DNA of 64,000 bases from positions 290,514-354,513 of the forward strand of contig NZ_QSIN01000001.1 of assembly GCF_003469205.1 (NCBI RefSeq). The letters run 5' to 3'. Made by a program: the position numbers and the translations under genes. A model generated the notes under the pieces. That model had not been told where the DNA came from. It did no database searches and worked only from the letters and a program-made list of their open reading frames with translations. Within the stretch, counting starts at the first letter, position 1; every line of letters starts with the position of its first letter. Positions 8,990 to 17,431 of this stretch are shown here, piece after piece. Origin of the DNA: Collinsella sp. AM33-4BH. Its GTDB lineage: Bacteria; Actinomycetota; Coriobacteriia; Coriobacteriales; Coriobacteriaceae.

Positions 8990-9844
8990 CTAGTTCAATG
9001 CGCGCTCCGCCGCCTCGATCACGTGTTTGGCGAGAATCGCCGTCGTCACTGCGCCCACGCCGCCCGGCACGGGCGTGATGGCGCCAACAATCGGCTCCGC
9101 AGCATCAAAATCGACGTCGCCGACCAGCTTGCCGGCGGCCTCGTCCCAGTTAATACCCACGTCGATGATCGTCTGGCCCTCGCGAACCGCATCCGCGCCA
9201 ATCGTACGCGCACGCCCAACCGCGGCAACAACAATGTCGGCAGAACGGCACTCAGCAGCCAAGTCGCGCGTATGCGTATGGCACGTCGTCACTGTGGCAT
9301 TGCGAGCCGTAAGCATGGCGGCAACGGGACGGCCAATCACCAGCGACCGACCAACGACCGCGACCTTGGCTCCATCCAGCTCAACGCCGTAATGGTCCAG
9401 CAACGCCAGCACAGCCTCCGCTGTGCAGGGGGCAAAGCCCTCGCCACGCCCCGAAAGCGTGGTAAGCAGCGAGGCCGGCGTCATGGAGTCAACATCCTTG
9501 GCAGGATCGAGTGCCGCGGCAACTGCATCCTCGTCAAGCCCAACGGGCAACGGACGAAACATCAGGCAGCCATGAACAGCGGGGTCGGCATTGATGTCCT
9601 CGATGGCCGCCAACAGCTCGTCCTGCGAAACATCGGCAGGAAGCAAAACGCGGCGAACCTCGATGCCGACCTTCTCGCAGCGCTTGAGGGCGCCACGCTC
9701 GTAGGATAGATCGTCCTCGCGCTCGCCCACACGAACGATGGCCAGCGTCGGCACGATGCCCCGTTCGCGCAGGGCGGCGCAGCGAGCAGCGAGTTCCTCA
9801 GTCAAAGCACGGGCAACGGGAGCACCCTTCAGCAGCTCTGCCAT
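8990..9844 (-). CDS. folD: Methylene-THF dehydrogenase, FolD family
   Basis: 284 residues from ATG 9844, with GAGGGG upstream. It interconverts 5,10-methylene- and 5,10-methenyl-THF. The NAD(P)-binding fold carries VGRSLVIGRPVAAML and the C-terminal signature ITPVPGGVGAVTTAIL, both typical of FolD. Tyr48 and Asp119 of the active site are kept. The residue aligned with the catalytic Lys, four after Tyr48 in classical bifunctional enzymes, is Ala52, and the Gln of VQLPLP is Phe96 (MFRPLP). That pattern suggests a dehydrogenase that has lost cyclohydrolase activity. The gene follows fchA, whose stop overlaps its ribosome-site region (TAG-CC-ATG), so the two are co-transcribed. FchA could supply the missing step. 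Confidence 0.92.
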   Translation of the reverse strand: MAELLKGAPVARALTEELAARCAALRERGIVPTLAIVRVGEREDDLSYERGALKRCEKVGIEVRRVLLPADVSQDELLAAIEDINADPAVHGCLMFRPLPVGLDEDAVAAALDPAKDVDSMTPASLLTTLSGRGEGFAPCTAEAVLALLDHYGVELDGAKVAVVGRSLVIGRPVAAMLTARNATVTTCHTHTRDLAAECRSADIVVAAVGRARTIGADAVREGQTIIDVGINWDEAAGKLVGDVDFDAAEPIVGAITPVPGGVGAVTTAILAKHVIEAAERALN

Positions 9845-9846
9845 GG

Positions 9847-10479
9847 CTATCCCCTCTTCCTGGCGGCGTCGGCGGCGCGGCGCGCCAGCGCATCGGCGCG
9901 CGGCAGCCACGTATCGAGCAGTTCATCGCACGCCGCCTCGAGCTCCTCGGCGCGGGCACGATCCTTCATAGACGTGGTGTTCGCAAAGAGCGTCAAACTC
10001 GCGCCCTGCATGGCAGCGCGGCAGAATACGGCGCCGCACGCCACATCGGACAGCAGTTGGCGCGAACCCTTATCGGCCATGTCCTCGAGCAGCGCCAGCG
10101 CACGACCGCACGCATCCATAATGCGGTACGGCGGCATGGCTGCCACGTGCAGTGCATCCTGAATCGCAGCCGGTCGAGCCGGATCATCGCGCGGAATACC
10201 GTATGCCGCAGACACCTGGCCGTACGCACGAACGTCCTTGGCAACCAGACCCACAAGCTCCTGAGCCAGCTCGTCTGCCTGGGCAAACGCGTGCGTTAGA
10301 TCGTCTGCGCGATCGGCAAGCGCGGGGTTCGTCGCGCCATAGCGAGCAACCATCCCGCACAGCGAGGCACCCAGTGCTCCCACAAACGCGCTGGCGCTGC
10401 CGCCGCCGGGAACCGGCTCGCGCGCGGCAAGCGCCTCGGCAAAACCGCGACAGGTTTTATCCATCATCTCTTGGCTCAT
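9847..10479 (-). CDS. fchA: Formimino-THF cyclodeaminase / methenyl-THF cyclohydrolase family
   Basis: 210 residues from ATG 10479, with GAGGTG upstream. The family signature EPVPGGGSASAFVGALGASL is present near the N-terminus, followed by an all-helical domain with a Val/Ala-rich dimer core. In clostridial homologues FchA forms methenyl-THF from formimino-THF and also works as a cyclohydrolase. It sits immediately upstream of folD, with a 2-base gap between its stop and the folD start. With fhs at 34-36 kb it completes the formyl/methenyl/methylene-THF route. A longer reading to 10566 runs through a terminator hairpin and is rejected. Confidence 0.9.
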   Translation of the reverse strand: MSQEMMDKTCRGFAEALAAREPVPGGGSASAFVGALGASLCGMVARYGATNPALADRADDLTHAFAQADELAQELVGLVAKDVRAYGQVSAAYGIPRDDPARPAAIQDALHVAAMPPYRIMDACGRALALLEDMADKGSRQLLSDVACGAVFCRAAMQGASLTLFANTTSMKDRARAEELEAACDELLDTWLPRADALARRAADAARKRG

Positions 10480-10524
10480 CGAAACACCTCTGCCTAGAGC
10501 GCCGGTCGCCACGGACCGCGCCGG

Positions 10525-10565
10525 AATAAAAAATGGGACAACGACGCCAGGAAGCGGTTGTCCCA
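10525..10565 (-). terminator. Rho-independent terminator
   Basis: On the minus strand TGGGACAAC and GTTGTCCCA form a perfect 9-bp stem followed by TTTTTTATT. It lies between the zinc-ribbon gene (ends 10664) and fchA (starts 10479). It probably ends the former, and could attenuate read-through into the latter. Confidence 0.85.
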
Positions 10566-10663
10566 TTCATCGATCTTGTCCAAGCCAGTCTAGCCCATAA
10601 GACAAAGGCTGTCAGGAGCTCTGGCTATCGGTGTTTCCGATTGCCGGCTATAGGCACGGGCGC

Positions 10664-11503
10664 CTAGTCCACCTGAAACGTCGGCAGCAGCGTGTCGATA
10701 ATCTTCGATCCCATGTCGCGGTTTGCAGTCGAGTACTCCAAATGCGCCGTGGCAATCGTCGAATCCGTGACGATCGTCTTTTCGTAAATGACCGTATCGT
10801 CCTCACACCACGAGACCACGTACCAGTTGTCGCCCTCTGCGGTATAGAGGTCGGCCTTGCCCGAGGTGTCCTCATCGACAAACATCTCGTGTGCAGTTTC
10901 GTCGTTAATGTTGACGTAGCCAGACAGGCTGATCACAAAACCCGTCTCCGGATCCTCGTACCTTGTGCTGCTGCCGCTGGGAGTATCTTCCATCTCAAAA
11001 CGGTTGGGAATCGACATGCTATAAGGATGCATGTCGTTCGTGTACGTATGCACGTCGGTCAGGTAATCGTCCGAATCGCCCGAACCGTAGTATGCCGACT
11101 CGTCCCCGGGGACGGCCTCGTCATCGGACGCCGAGGATTCCTTGGACTTGGACTTGTCGCTCTTCTTCTTGGCAGAAGAATCTTTCTCGTCCGAAGACCC
11201 GGTATCGACCACCGAAATCTGCGTGCCGGAGCTCTTTGACCCATTGAGCACCGTAAGCGCAAACACCGTGCCGCCGCCGATGAGGACCACAGCAGCACAT
11301 GCCACAGCGATAATGACCGGCGCCTTGCTCTTGGGCTTTTGAGGCGCAGGCGCGACCGGCGGCATCGATTGGGTTAGGCCCGGGGCAGAGGAAGGACCAG
11401 CGCCCGTAGGCGTCGGCGCGGAGCCACCCGCAAGCGACGCCCCGCAATGCGTGCAAAACGTCGATCCATCGGGAACTTGCTGTCCGCATTTTTGACAGAA
11501 CAT
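10664..11503 (-). CDS. Zinc-ribbon membrane-anchored protein
   Basis: 279 residues. The N-terminal zinc ribbon is FCQKCGQQ followed by FCTHCGASL (CxxC...CxxC). A Pro/Ala-rich linker leads to one membrane helix (about residues 70-95, VIIAVACAAVVLIGGG), then a Ser/Lys/Asp-rich spacer. A C-terminal extracytoplasmic domain of about 130 residues contains YSMSIPNRFEME and is similar in plan to the lipoprotein pair next door. The topology is therefore cytosolic zinc ribbon plus external sensor or binding domain. No enzyme motif is seen. The gene is divergent from the lipoproteins. A second protein with the same architecture is at 31756-33807. Confidence 0.75.
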   Translation of the reverse strand: MFCQKCGQQVPDGSTFCTHCGASLAGGSAPTPTGAGPSSAPGLTQSMPPVAPAPQKPKSKAPVIIAVACAAVVLIGGGTVFALTVLNGSKSSGTQISVVDTGSSDEKDSSAKKKSDKSKSKESSASDDEAVPGDESAYYGSGDSDDYLTDVHTYTNDMHPYSMSIPNRFEMEDTPSGSSTRYEDPETGFVISLSGYVNINDETAHEMFVDEDTSGKADLYTAEGDNWYVVSWCEDDTVIYEKTIVTDSTIATAHLEYSTANRDMGSKIIDTLLPTFQVD

Positions 11504-11614
11504 CGTTCGACCTTTCGTGGTTTAGCTTTTGTCACAGCCAAGTCTATACGCCCCCACCCAGGGCGCTGTTGCGCAACATGAAAAAGCCGATGCCGAGCCG
11601 TACCGTCCCATGCG

Positions 11615-11645
11615 CCTGCCCCAAACATGGGACACATGGCCCACC
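11615..11645 (+). promoter_or_regulatory. Shared upstream element of lipoprotein 1
   Basis: Contains ATGGGACACATGGCCCACC, repeated nearly exactly upstream of the second lipoprotein (12591-12621). The core TGGGACA-CA-TGGCCCA is a near-perfect dyad (6 of 7 per arm), as expected of an operator. It lies about 210 bases before the start codon. Confidence 0.45.
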
Positions 11646-11855
11646 TTTCGAGACTCCCGGGCAGCACAAGCTGGGGCATATCTATAAGTAAGGAACCCGT
11701 TGGGGCACGGCCACTCAACGGCCGAAAACTAAGAACGGAGGTATCGCCGCACCACACACAACGACATCCGCCACGCTTGCGAATAGCAACATACACCAAC
11801 GGCTCCAACAACCCGCGGCGCCGTGATGTCACCGACAGACAAGGAGGACGCCACC

Positions 11856-12467
11856 ATGAAGAAAAAGACCCTATCGATCCTTTCCCTTTGCATCGCCCTC
11901 TTTGCCGCACTCGCCCTTGTGGGCTGCGGCGGAAGTGCGTTAAGCGGAGGCGGGGGCAGCAGCGCATCCAAGAGCGAGGGCAAGGAAAAAGCTCCCGTCG
12001 CCAAGAAGACCGACTTTATCTGGTTTAAGGTCGAGATACCCGAGAGCGTTGGCGTGAGCGACTCCGCTGGCAAGAATGCCGACAGGGTCCAGCTCACCTT
12101 CCCCGAAGACGAGAACGGTTCGGCCGATCGCTTTATCCCCGTTTGGAAAAAAGCGCTGACGGCCGAGGAATCCCACGCCGACCAGGCGGAAAAGAAGGGG
12201 GATACGTTCCAGTGGAAGGATGGCGGATCCGTCGAGTATAACGGCAGGACGTGGCTCGTCGGAACGTACGAGGACAACAGCGGCGTCTCAACCCTCCTCT
12301 TTACCGACGTTGAGCCGGGAAGCGTCTACGTTCTCATCTCGAACTTCGATCTGCATAAGAAAGAAGCCGAGGCGCTCCTCAACTCCATCGAGTTTCCCGA
12401 TGACATGGCGAAGGCAGTTGCCGAGGCACGCGAAGTCGAGATTTCGAGCATCGAGATCAAGCATTAG
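11856..12467 (+). CDS. Lipoprotein, paralogue 1 of tandem pair
   Basis: 203 residues from ATG 11856, with AAGGAGG 9 bases upstream. The upstream ATG at 11823 lacks a good ribosome site. The signal sequence MKKKTLSILSLCIALFAALA ends in lipobox LVGC, so the mature protein starts at Cys and is membrane-anchored. A Gly/Ser spacer is followed by a domain of about 150 residues beginning TDFIWFKVEIPE and including DRFIPVW and TDVEPGSVYVLI. It is clearly homologous to the next gene, so this is a tandem duplication. The family is unknown to me. A similar fold appears in the C-terminal domain of the neighbouring zinc-ribbon protein, which suggests one envelope module. Confidence 0.85.
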   Translation: MKKKTLSILSLCIALFAALALVGCGGSALSGGGGSSASKSEGKEKAPVAKKTDFIWFKVEIPESVGVSDSAGKNADRVQLTFPEDENGSADRFIPVWKKALTAEESHADQAEKKGDTFQWKDGGSVEYNGRTWLVGTYEDNSGVSTLLFTDVEPGSVYVLISNFDLHKKEAEALLNSIEFPDDMAKAVAEAREVEISSIEIKH

Positions 12468-12520
12468 GGGCTCGCACGCAGCATCGCATGCGCAGTCATT
12501 AAATGATTGGACGCCCAGCC

Positions 12521-12556
12521 AGGGGAGGATCGGATCGGCCGGCCCTCCCCTCTTTT
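12521..12556 (+). terminator. Terminator of lipoprotein 1
   Basis: AGGGGAGG pairs with CCTCCCCT around a CGG/CCG-containing centre and is followed by CTTTT. The same design recurs after lipoprotein 2, so the terminator was duplicated with the gene. Confidence 0.75.
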
Positions 12557-12590
12557 ACGCCCGCGCATATTGCCACTTAACGGCGCAAAT

Positions 12591-12621
12591 CCTGCCCCCA
12601 GAATGGGACACATGGCCCACC
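12591..12621 (+). promoter_or_regulatory. Shared upstream element of lipoprotein 2
   Basis: Second copy of the element at 11615-11645, starting CCTGCCCC and carrying ATGGGACACATGGCCCACC. It lies about 73 bases before ATG 12694, closer than in copy 1. Confidence 0.45.
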
Positions 12622-12693
12622 CGAACGAGCCGTCCACGCGTACAGTAAAGGCAGGTAATCCATGGGCGGTTACAGATCGAGGAGGACACGACC

Positions 12694-13287
12694 ATGAAAA
12701 AGAAGGCCTTTGCGATTCTCACCCTCTGCATCAGTCTCTTTGCCGCGGTTGCCCTGGTGGGCTGTGGCGGAAGCGGCGGCGCTACCGGCAGTGGCGGTGG
12801 CGGCGGAGCAGAAAAGCCAGCCGTGGATATGAGGACCGACTTCATCTGGTTTAAGGTCGAGGTCCCCGAGGGCGTCGAGATCACCGACGTCGCAGGCGAC
12901 ACCGCCGACAGGGCCCAGTTTAAGTTCACTGAAAGCGAGCACGCCAGCGATCGCTTCATCCCCGTCTTCGACTCTGACAAGAACGCCGACGAGCTGTTCG
13001 ACTACGAGGCAAAGTGGAATGCCAGCTTTGAGTGGACCGAGAATGACCCCGTCAAGTACAACGGCAAGACTTGGCGCAACGCTTCCTATACACACTCGGG
13101 CGGCGTAACGACCGAGTACTTCACCGACGTTGAAGGCGGCAGCGTGTACGTGCGCATCGACAACGTCGAGGAGCACAAGGATACCGTCGAGACCATGATG
13201 AAGTCCCTGGAATTTGCCGACGACATCGTCAAGGCCAAGGCCGAAGCCATGGACGTCAAGCTCGACGATATCGAGATCAAGCGCTAA
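12694..13287 (+). CDS. Lipoprotein, paralogue 2 of tandem pair
   Basis: 197 residues from ATG 12694, with GAGGA upstream. Signal sequence MKKKAFAILTLCISLFAAVA with lipobox LVGC, then a Gly-rich spacer. The mature domain repeats the landmarks of paralogue 1: TDFIWFKVEVPEGV, SDRFIPVF, YNGKTW, YFTDVEGGSVYVRI, and a C-terminal DDIEIKR matching SSIEIKH. Divergence is substantial, so the duplication is not recent even though upstream elements and terminators are still recognisable. It is probably a surface-exposed binding or sensor protein. The function is unknown. Confidence 0.85.
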   Translation: MKKKAFAILTLCISLFAAVALVGCGGSGGATGSGGGGGAEKPAVDMRTDFIWFKVEVPEGVEITDVAGDTADRAQFKFTESEHASDRFIPVFDSDKNADELFDYEAKWNASFEWTENDPVKYNGKTWRNASYTHSGGVTTEYFTDVEGGSVYVRIDNVEEHKDTVETMMKSLEFADDIVKAKAEAMDVKLDDIEIKR

Positions 13288-13357
13288 GCGACTGGCGAGC
13301 GCAGCGGGAAACACAGGCACAGTGCAAACAAGCGACGATACCCCAGCGCTTCGCACC

Positions 13358-13390
13358 AAGGGAGGATCGGCTCGCCGGCCCTCCCTTTCT
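13358..13390 (+). terminator. Terminator of lipoprotein 2
   Basis: AAGGGAGG and CCTCCCTT form a stem with an inner CGGC/GCCG pairing and the tail TTTCTT. It lies within the 304-base gap to the next gene, where I see no other gene. Confidence 0.75.
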
Positions 13391-13591
13391 TATGCCGATA
13401 GCCGGCGAACGCGAGGGTGCCGGGCGGCAAAACCACCCCCAGCGCGGTAGCAGCACAAATAGACAAGCGCCCCAACGCGTCCGCCCGCCGATTTATAGCG
13501 CCGCGCAGACAATTAAGCCAACACGTTTAGACATCTGGGCAGTATAGTGACCCAAACGAGTGCATAACCGCACCCTGCGAATGGAGGAGTT

Positions 13592-16051
13592 ATGACCGAA
13601 CACCACGCCATCAGTCGCCGAGCGTTTACGTTGGGCCTAGGACTTGCGGCGTTGTCGCCGCTTGCAAGCCTGCCCGAAACCGCGACGCTGGGTATTCCCC
13701 TGCGAGCGGCATTTGCAGACGACGCTGCCACAGCGTCGGTCAGCCTCGACAAGTTCGTCATTCGCCTTCGCCCCGCGGGCTATTTTCGTACCGCAAGCGT
13801 CAACCAAGACGGCAACATCAAGGGCAACGTCTGCCACCTTTTTAATGACGGCACGTCCAGCAAGCTCATCCTTGAGCACGTAGTGACCGATACAAAAAAT
13901 ACAAATTGGTATGCCATCCGCACCCTGCTCAATTTCGAAGAGCACAAGAAGACGGGCTACAGCATTTGGTCGGTCGATGGCGACTCGGACAAAGATGGAA
14001 AGGTCATCCACGTATGGAGTGGCGAGCATGACGGCAAGGCCAGCCGCTCTTTTGCGTTCGACCGCCAGCTAAACGGAACCTACATCATCCGAGACCGCAC
14101 AAACGAGGAAAAAGACATTAATTACCTGGCCATAGAAAAGGACGGCAAAGACCAAGACAACAACAAGATCTGCCACAAGAGGAAGAGCATTCCGTGGGAG
14201 CTCGAGCTTGTCGGCTACAGCATGGACAAGACCAACGCCACAGTTAGCAGCATCGACTGGATCACGTATAGCAGCTACGTCGACGGACCATGTTGGATGA
14301 GCTACGTCGATGGCAACAAGTTCCTCGACGAACTGAGTATCCCGGGCACGCACGATTCGGGCACCTGCAGCGTCGACAACGACACCGAGCCCCAATCCTC
14401 CCAAGCAAAATGCCAGCAGGATTACATCCCCACGCAGCTGCTCGAAGGCGTTCGCTATTTTGATATTCGACTCGGAAAGGGTGAGAACCCCGGCATCGAC
14501 CACGGAGCTTGTTACCTGCTCAAAAAAGACGGGAACTTTATGCATCTCTCCGATGTCATCGGGTACTTCAATACGTTTTTGAGCGAAAACCCGACAGAAG
14601 CGCTCATCATGCTCGTGTCGCGGGGCAATGACGAGGCTACCGACGAAAGCCTCACGACGGCCTTGGGCAAGGTTTTTGATGAGAACCCCAACCTGTTCTA
14701 CACATCGAGCCGTATCCCCACGCTGGGCGAGGTGCGCGGAAAGATCGTCCTGCTGCGTCGGTTTGGGCTCGCCGGCAACAGCGTAAGCAGCCACACATGG
14801 GGCCTCGACCTCACCCAATGGGACGACAAAATCGCAGCACACACCGACAGCACCTCTATGTGTCTCGTTCGAGACGAGCGGGGCTTTGAAGCCGCGGGGA
14901 AAACGGGTGACGAAGAGCCCTATTGCACCAAGGTATACGCCCAGGACCATTACGAATGCACAGGAACCGACAAAATCGGCTGGGTCGATATGGCGCTGAA
15001 GGAGACAACCAAGCTCGCCCGCATCATGGTGGACGTCGAGGACACTGACGGGGCCAAGGTAAAGGTCCTGGAGCATAGCTGGTGTATCAACTACACCAGC
15101 TGCACGAACTACAAACAAGGAAGCAGTCCTTTTACCGCAGCACGAGTGGTCAACGAGCATCTATACAAGAGCCAGTATATAAACAGCACCGGAAATGAGA
15201 GCACAAAGGAGGACTGCCTCAAGCACATTGGCATCATTGCGTCCGACTTTGTTGATGCGGCACTGGCCCGAAGCATCTACCAGCGCAATTACGATGCGAA
15301 GCACAAGCAGACCGTTTCGTACTACCTCCCGACCCGCATGCGCATGACGTACGGCGACTCGCTGAGCGATGCCTCATTCCAGGATGGCAAGACCGTTGGC
15401 GAGGGTCATTTCCGCCTTGTCGACAGCAGCAACGTACTCAACGTGGCGGCTTCGGGCTATGCGTTTACCATCGAATATGTGGATGTCGACGCCCTGGGTA
15501 ACGAGACCGCTACGGGGCTGCAGGGCTCTGTGCCCATCGATATCGATCCACGCGCGCTGACGCCCCATTTTGAGGGACTCGAAGGCCTTAAGGCCGGCGA
15601 AGACGTGCGCGCCAAGATTGCGGCATCACTCGAGGGCAAGCTCGAAACCGATGCCTGCACGGCCCAGCTCGAGTTTGTGCACGACGCGGACGGCGCTCCG
15701 GGCACGGCAATGGCCGAGGGCGAAACATTTGCCGCAGGGACGTACTGGGTGCGCGCGAAAGGCCTTTTGGGCGACGCGGCACAAAACTACACACTCGCCA
15801 GCGACGGAGCCGCAAGCTTTACCGTTGCAGCCTCGGGCAACGCGGGCGGCACCGGCACTGGCGCCAACGCGGGCAGCGCCGACAAGAACGGCAAGGGCAA
15901 CAAGAGCAAGGGCTCGGGCGGAAAACTCGCCGACACGGGCGACGGCTCCGGCATCGCCGCCGGGCTCGCCGCTGCCGCCGTGGCGACAACAGCCGTCGGC
16001 GCGGCAATGCTTGCCAACGACCATGAAAGTGACGAAGGCGCTAGCGAATAG
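13592..16051 (+). CDS. Secreted PI-PLC-like protein with LAxTG sortase tail
   Basis: 819 residues, with GGAGG 5 bases before the start. The N-terminus SRRAFTLGLGLAAL is Tat-like (twin Arg), followed by an AFA-type cleavage site near residue 45. Residues about 50-225 look like a beta-trefoil or ricin-like lectin region. Next comes a phosphatidylinositol-specific phospholipase C X-domain, with LSIPGTHDSGT carrying the first catalytic His and IDHGACYLL the second, plus RYFDIRLG between. An MBG-like beta domain precedes a Gly/Lys linker. The C-terminus is KLADTGDGSG, then a hydrophobic helix, then a charged tail: a class-E-type LAxTG sortase signal. It is likely cell-wall displayed and cleaves phosphoinositides or related glycolipids, possibly of the host. 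Confidence 0.88.
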   Translation: MTEHHAISRRAFTLGLGLAALSPLASLPETATLGIPLRAAFADDAATASVSLDKFVIRLRPAGYFRTASVNQDGNIKGNVCHLFNDGTSSKLILEHVVTDTKNTNWYAIRTLLNFEEHKKTGYSIWSVDGDSDKDGKVIHVWSGEHDGKASRSFAFDRQLNGTYIIRDRTNEEKDINYLAIEKDGKDQDNNKICHKRKSIPWELELVGYSMDKTNATVSSIDWITYSSYVDGPCWMSYVDGNKFLDELSIPGTHDSGTCSVDNDTEPQSSQAKCQQDYIPTQLLEGVRYFDIRLGKGENPGIDHGACYLLKKDGNFMHLSDVIGYFNTFLSENPTEALIMLVSRGNDEATDESLTTALGKVFDENPNLFYTSSRIPTLGEVRGKIVLLRRFGLAGNSVSSHTWGLDLTQWDDKIAAHTDSTSMCLVRDERGFEAAGKTGDEEPYCTKVYAQDHYECTGTDKIGWVDMALKETTKLARIMVDVEDTDGAKVKVLEHSWCINYTSCTNYKQGSSPFTAARVVNEHLYKSQYINSTGNESTKEDCLKHIGIIASDFVDAALARSIYQRNYDAKHKQTVSYYLPTRMRMTYGDSLSDASFQDGKTVGEGHFRLVDSSNVLNVAASGYAFTIEYVDVDALGNETATGLQGSVPIDIDPRALTPHFEGLEGLKAGEDVRAKIAASLEGKLETDACTAQLEFVHDADGAPGTAMAEGETFAAGTYWVRAKGLLGDAAQNYTLASDGAASFTVAASGNAGGTGTGANAGSADKNGKGNKSKGSGGKLADTGDGSGIAAGLAAAAVATTAVGAAMLANDHESDEGASE

Positions 16052-16083
16052 GCCAGCCGGCTTTCAGACGCATCGGCTCAATC

Positions 16084-16118
16084 AGGGGCGCAGAATACCG
16101 TTCTGCGCCCCTATTTTT
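16084..16118 (+). terminator. Strong terminator after the PI-PLC-like gene
   Basis: AGGGGCGCAGAA pairs perfectly with TTCTGCGCCCCT across a 5-base loop, followed by ATTTTT. Confidence 0.92.
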
Positions 16119-16316
16119 GACATGAAGGAGTAGCAAAGTGTTGTTATCCATGCGTGTCACTCCCGCGGGGTTCGCTAAAACTGCCTCTATGGCCACATTT
16201 TAGTCACCGCAAGACTCCCATGCGAAGGCGCCAGACAGCACAGCAATTCGTGTCCGCGCGAGGCTTTAAACTAAATGCGATAAAGATGCATTCCACAAGA
16301 GGAAAGTGGGGCGACA

Positions 16317-17369
16317 GTGACGGGCGAACTGGTAAACCGTGGAGAATCGGCAATCGTGCCAGAAGTTTTTTACAAGCAGGTTTCCTCGATTCTCAACGCC
16401 GCTCGCGACAAGGCCTATACCGCCGTTAACTTTGCGATGGTTGAGGCGTATTAGGAGATCGGCAAGAGCATTATTGATGAACAGGGCGGAGAGGAGCGCG
16501 CAGCATATGGAGAGGCATTGATTGCAGGCCTCTCCAGAAGGCTTACCGCGGATTTCGGAAGAGGCTTTGGCATCGCAAACCTTCGCAATATGCGTCAGTT
16601 CTTTCTTGCGTTTCCAATTCGCGACGCACTGCGTAGCGAATTGAGCTGGACTCATTACCGCAGGTTGATGCGCATTCCCGACCCTGATGCTCGCGCCTGG
16701 TACATAAACGAATACGCCGATTCTCGTTGGAGCACGCGTCAGCTCGAGCGCCAGATTAACACCATGTTCCGCGAGCGCCTGCTTGCCAGCAAGGACAAGG
16801 AGGCCGTCACCCAGGAAATCCAAAAGAGCGCCCTGGCTCGTCGCCCCGAGGATATCATCCGCGACCCATATGTACTGGATTTTTTAGGTTTCTCGGACGA
16901 TGCTGCGTTTCGCGAGAGCGATCTAGAGCAGGCGCTCATCACGCATCTTCAGAAGTTCCTGCTGGAGCTTGGCCGTGGTTTCGCTTTCGAGGCGCGCCAA
17001 AAGCGCATCACCTTTGATGGGCGCCATTTCTATATTGACCTTGTGTTTTACAACTATCTGATGCGCTGCTTCGTGCTCATCGACCTTAAGACCGATGACC
17101 TCACGCATCAGGACCTGGGCCAGATGCAAATGTATGTGAACTACTACACGCGCGAGCTCATGAACGAAGGCGACAATCCGCCCATAGGCATCGTGCTCTG
17201 CGCGGACAAAAGCGACTCGATTGTCGAGTACACGCTGCCCGAAGACAACGACCAAGTGTTTGCCGCCAAATACCTGCCGTATCTTCCAAGCAAGGAAGAG
17301 CTGGCGCGCGAGCTGAGTGCCGAGTACCGCGCCATCAACGAAGCGACTAATGGCGAAGCGCAAGGGTAG
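16317..17369 (+). pseudogene. YhcG/DUF1016 PDDEXK nuclease interrupted by an in-frame TAG
   Basis: The frame opens at GTG 16317 (upstream GAGGAAAG) and encodes the DUF1016 N-terminal region up to AMVEAY. A TAG follows at 16452-16454, and the same frame continues EIGKSIIDEQGGEERAAYGE and on to 17369. Family members normally have Trp at that site (AYWEIG), so TGG to TAG is a single-base nonsense change. The rest is intact: FGIANLRNMRQFF, then a C-terminal PD-(D/E)xK domain with FYIDLVFYN and VLIDLKTDDL. Re-initiation at TTG 16518 could give a truncated protein carrying the nuclease. Related proteins are associated with restriction or defence loci. Sequencing error is also possible. Confidence 0.8.
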
Positions 17370-17431
17370 CAGCACGTTGCGACCGATACCCCCGATGGCG
17401 CTCCACATCACCCGGGAAAGAGGAGCTTTCC

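Noticed and set aside
16518..17369. Intact DUF1016 gene starting at TTG 16518
   Set aside because: The same frame continues upstream through a single TAG with family-conserved sequence on both sides, so a nonsense-broken longer gene explains it better.
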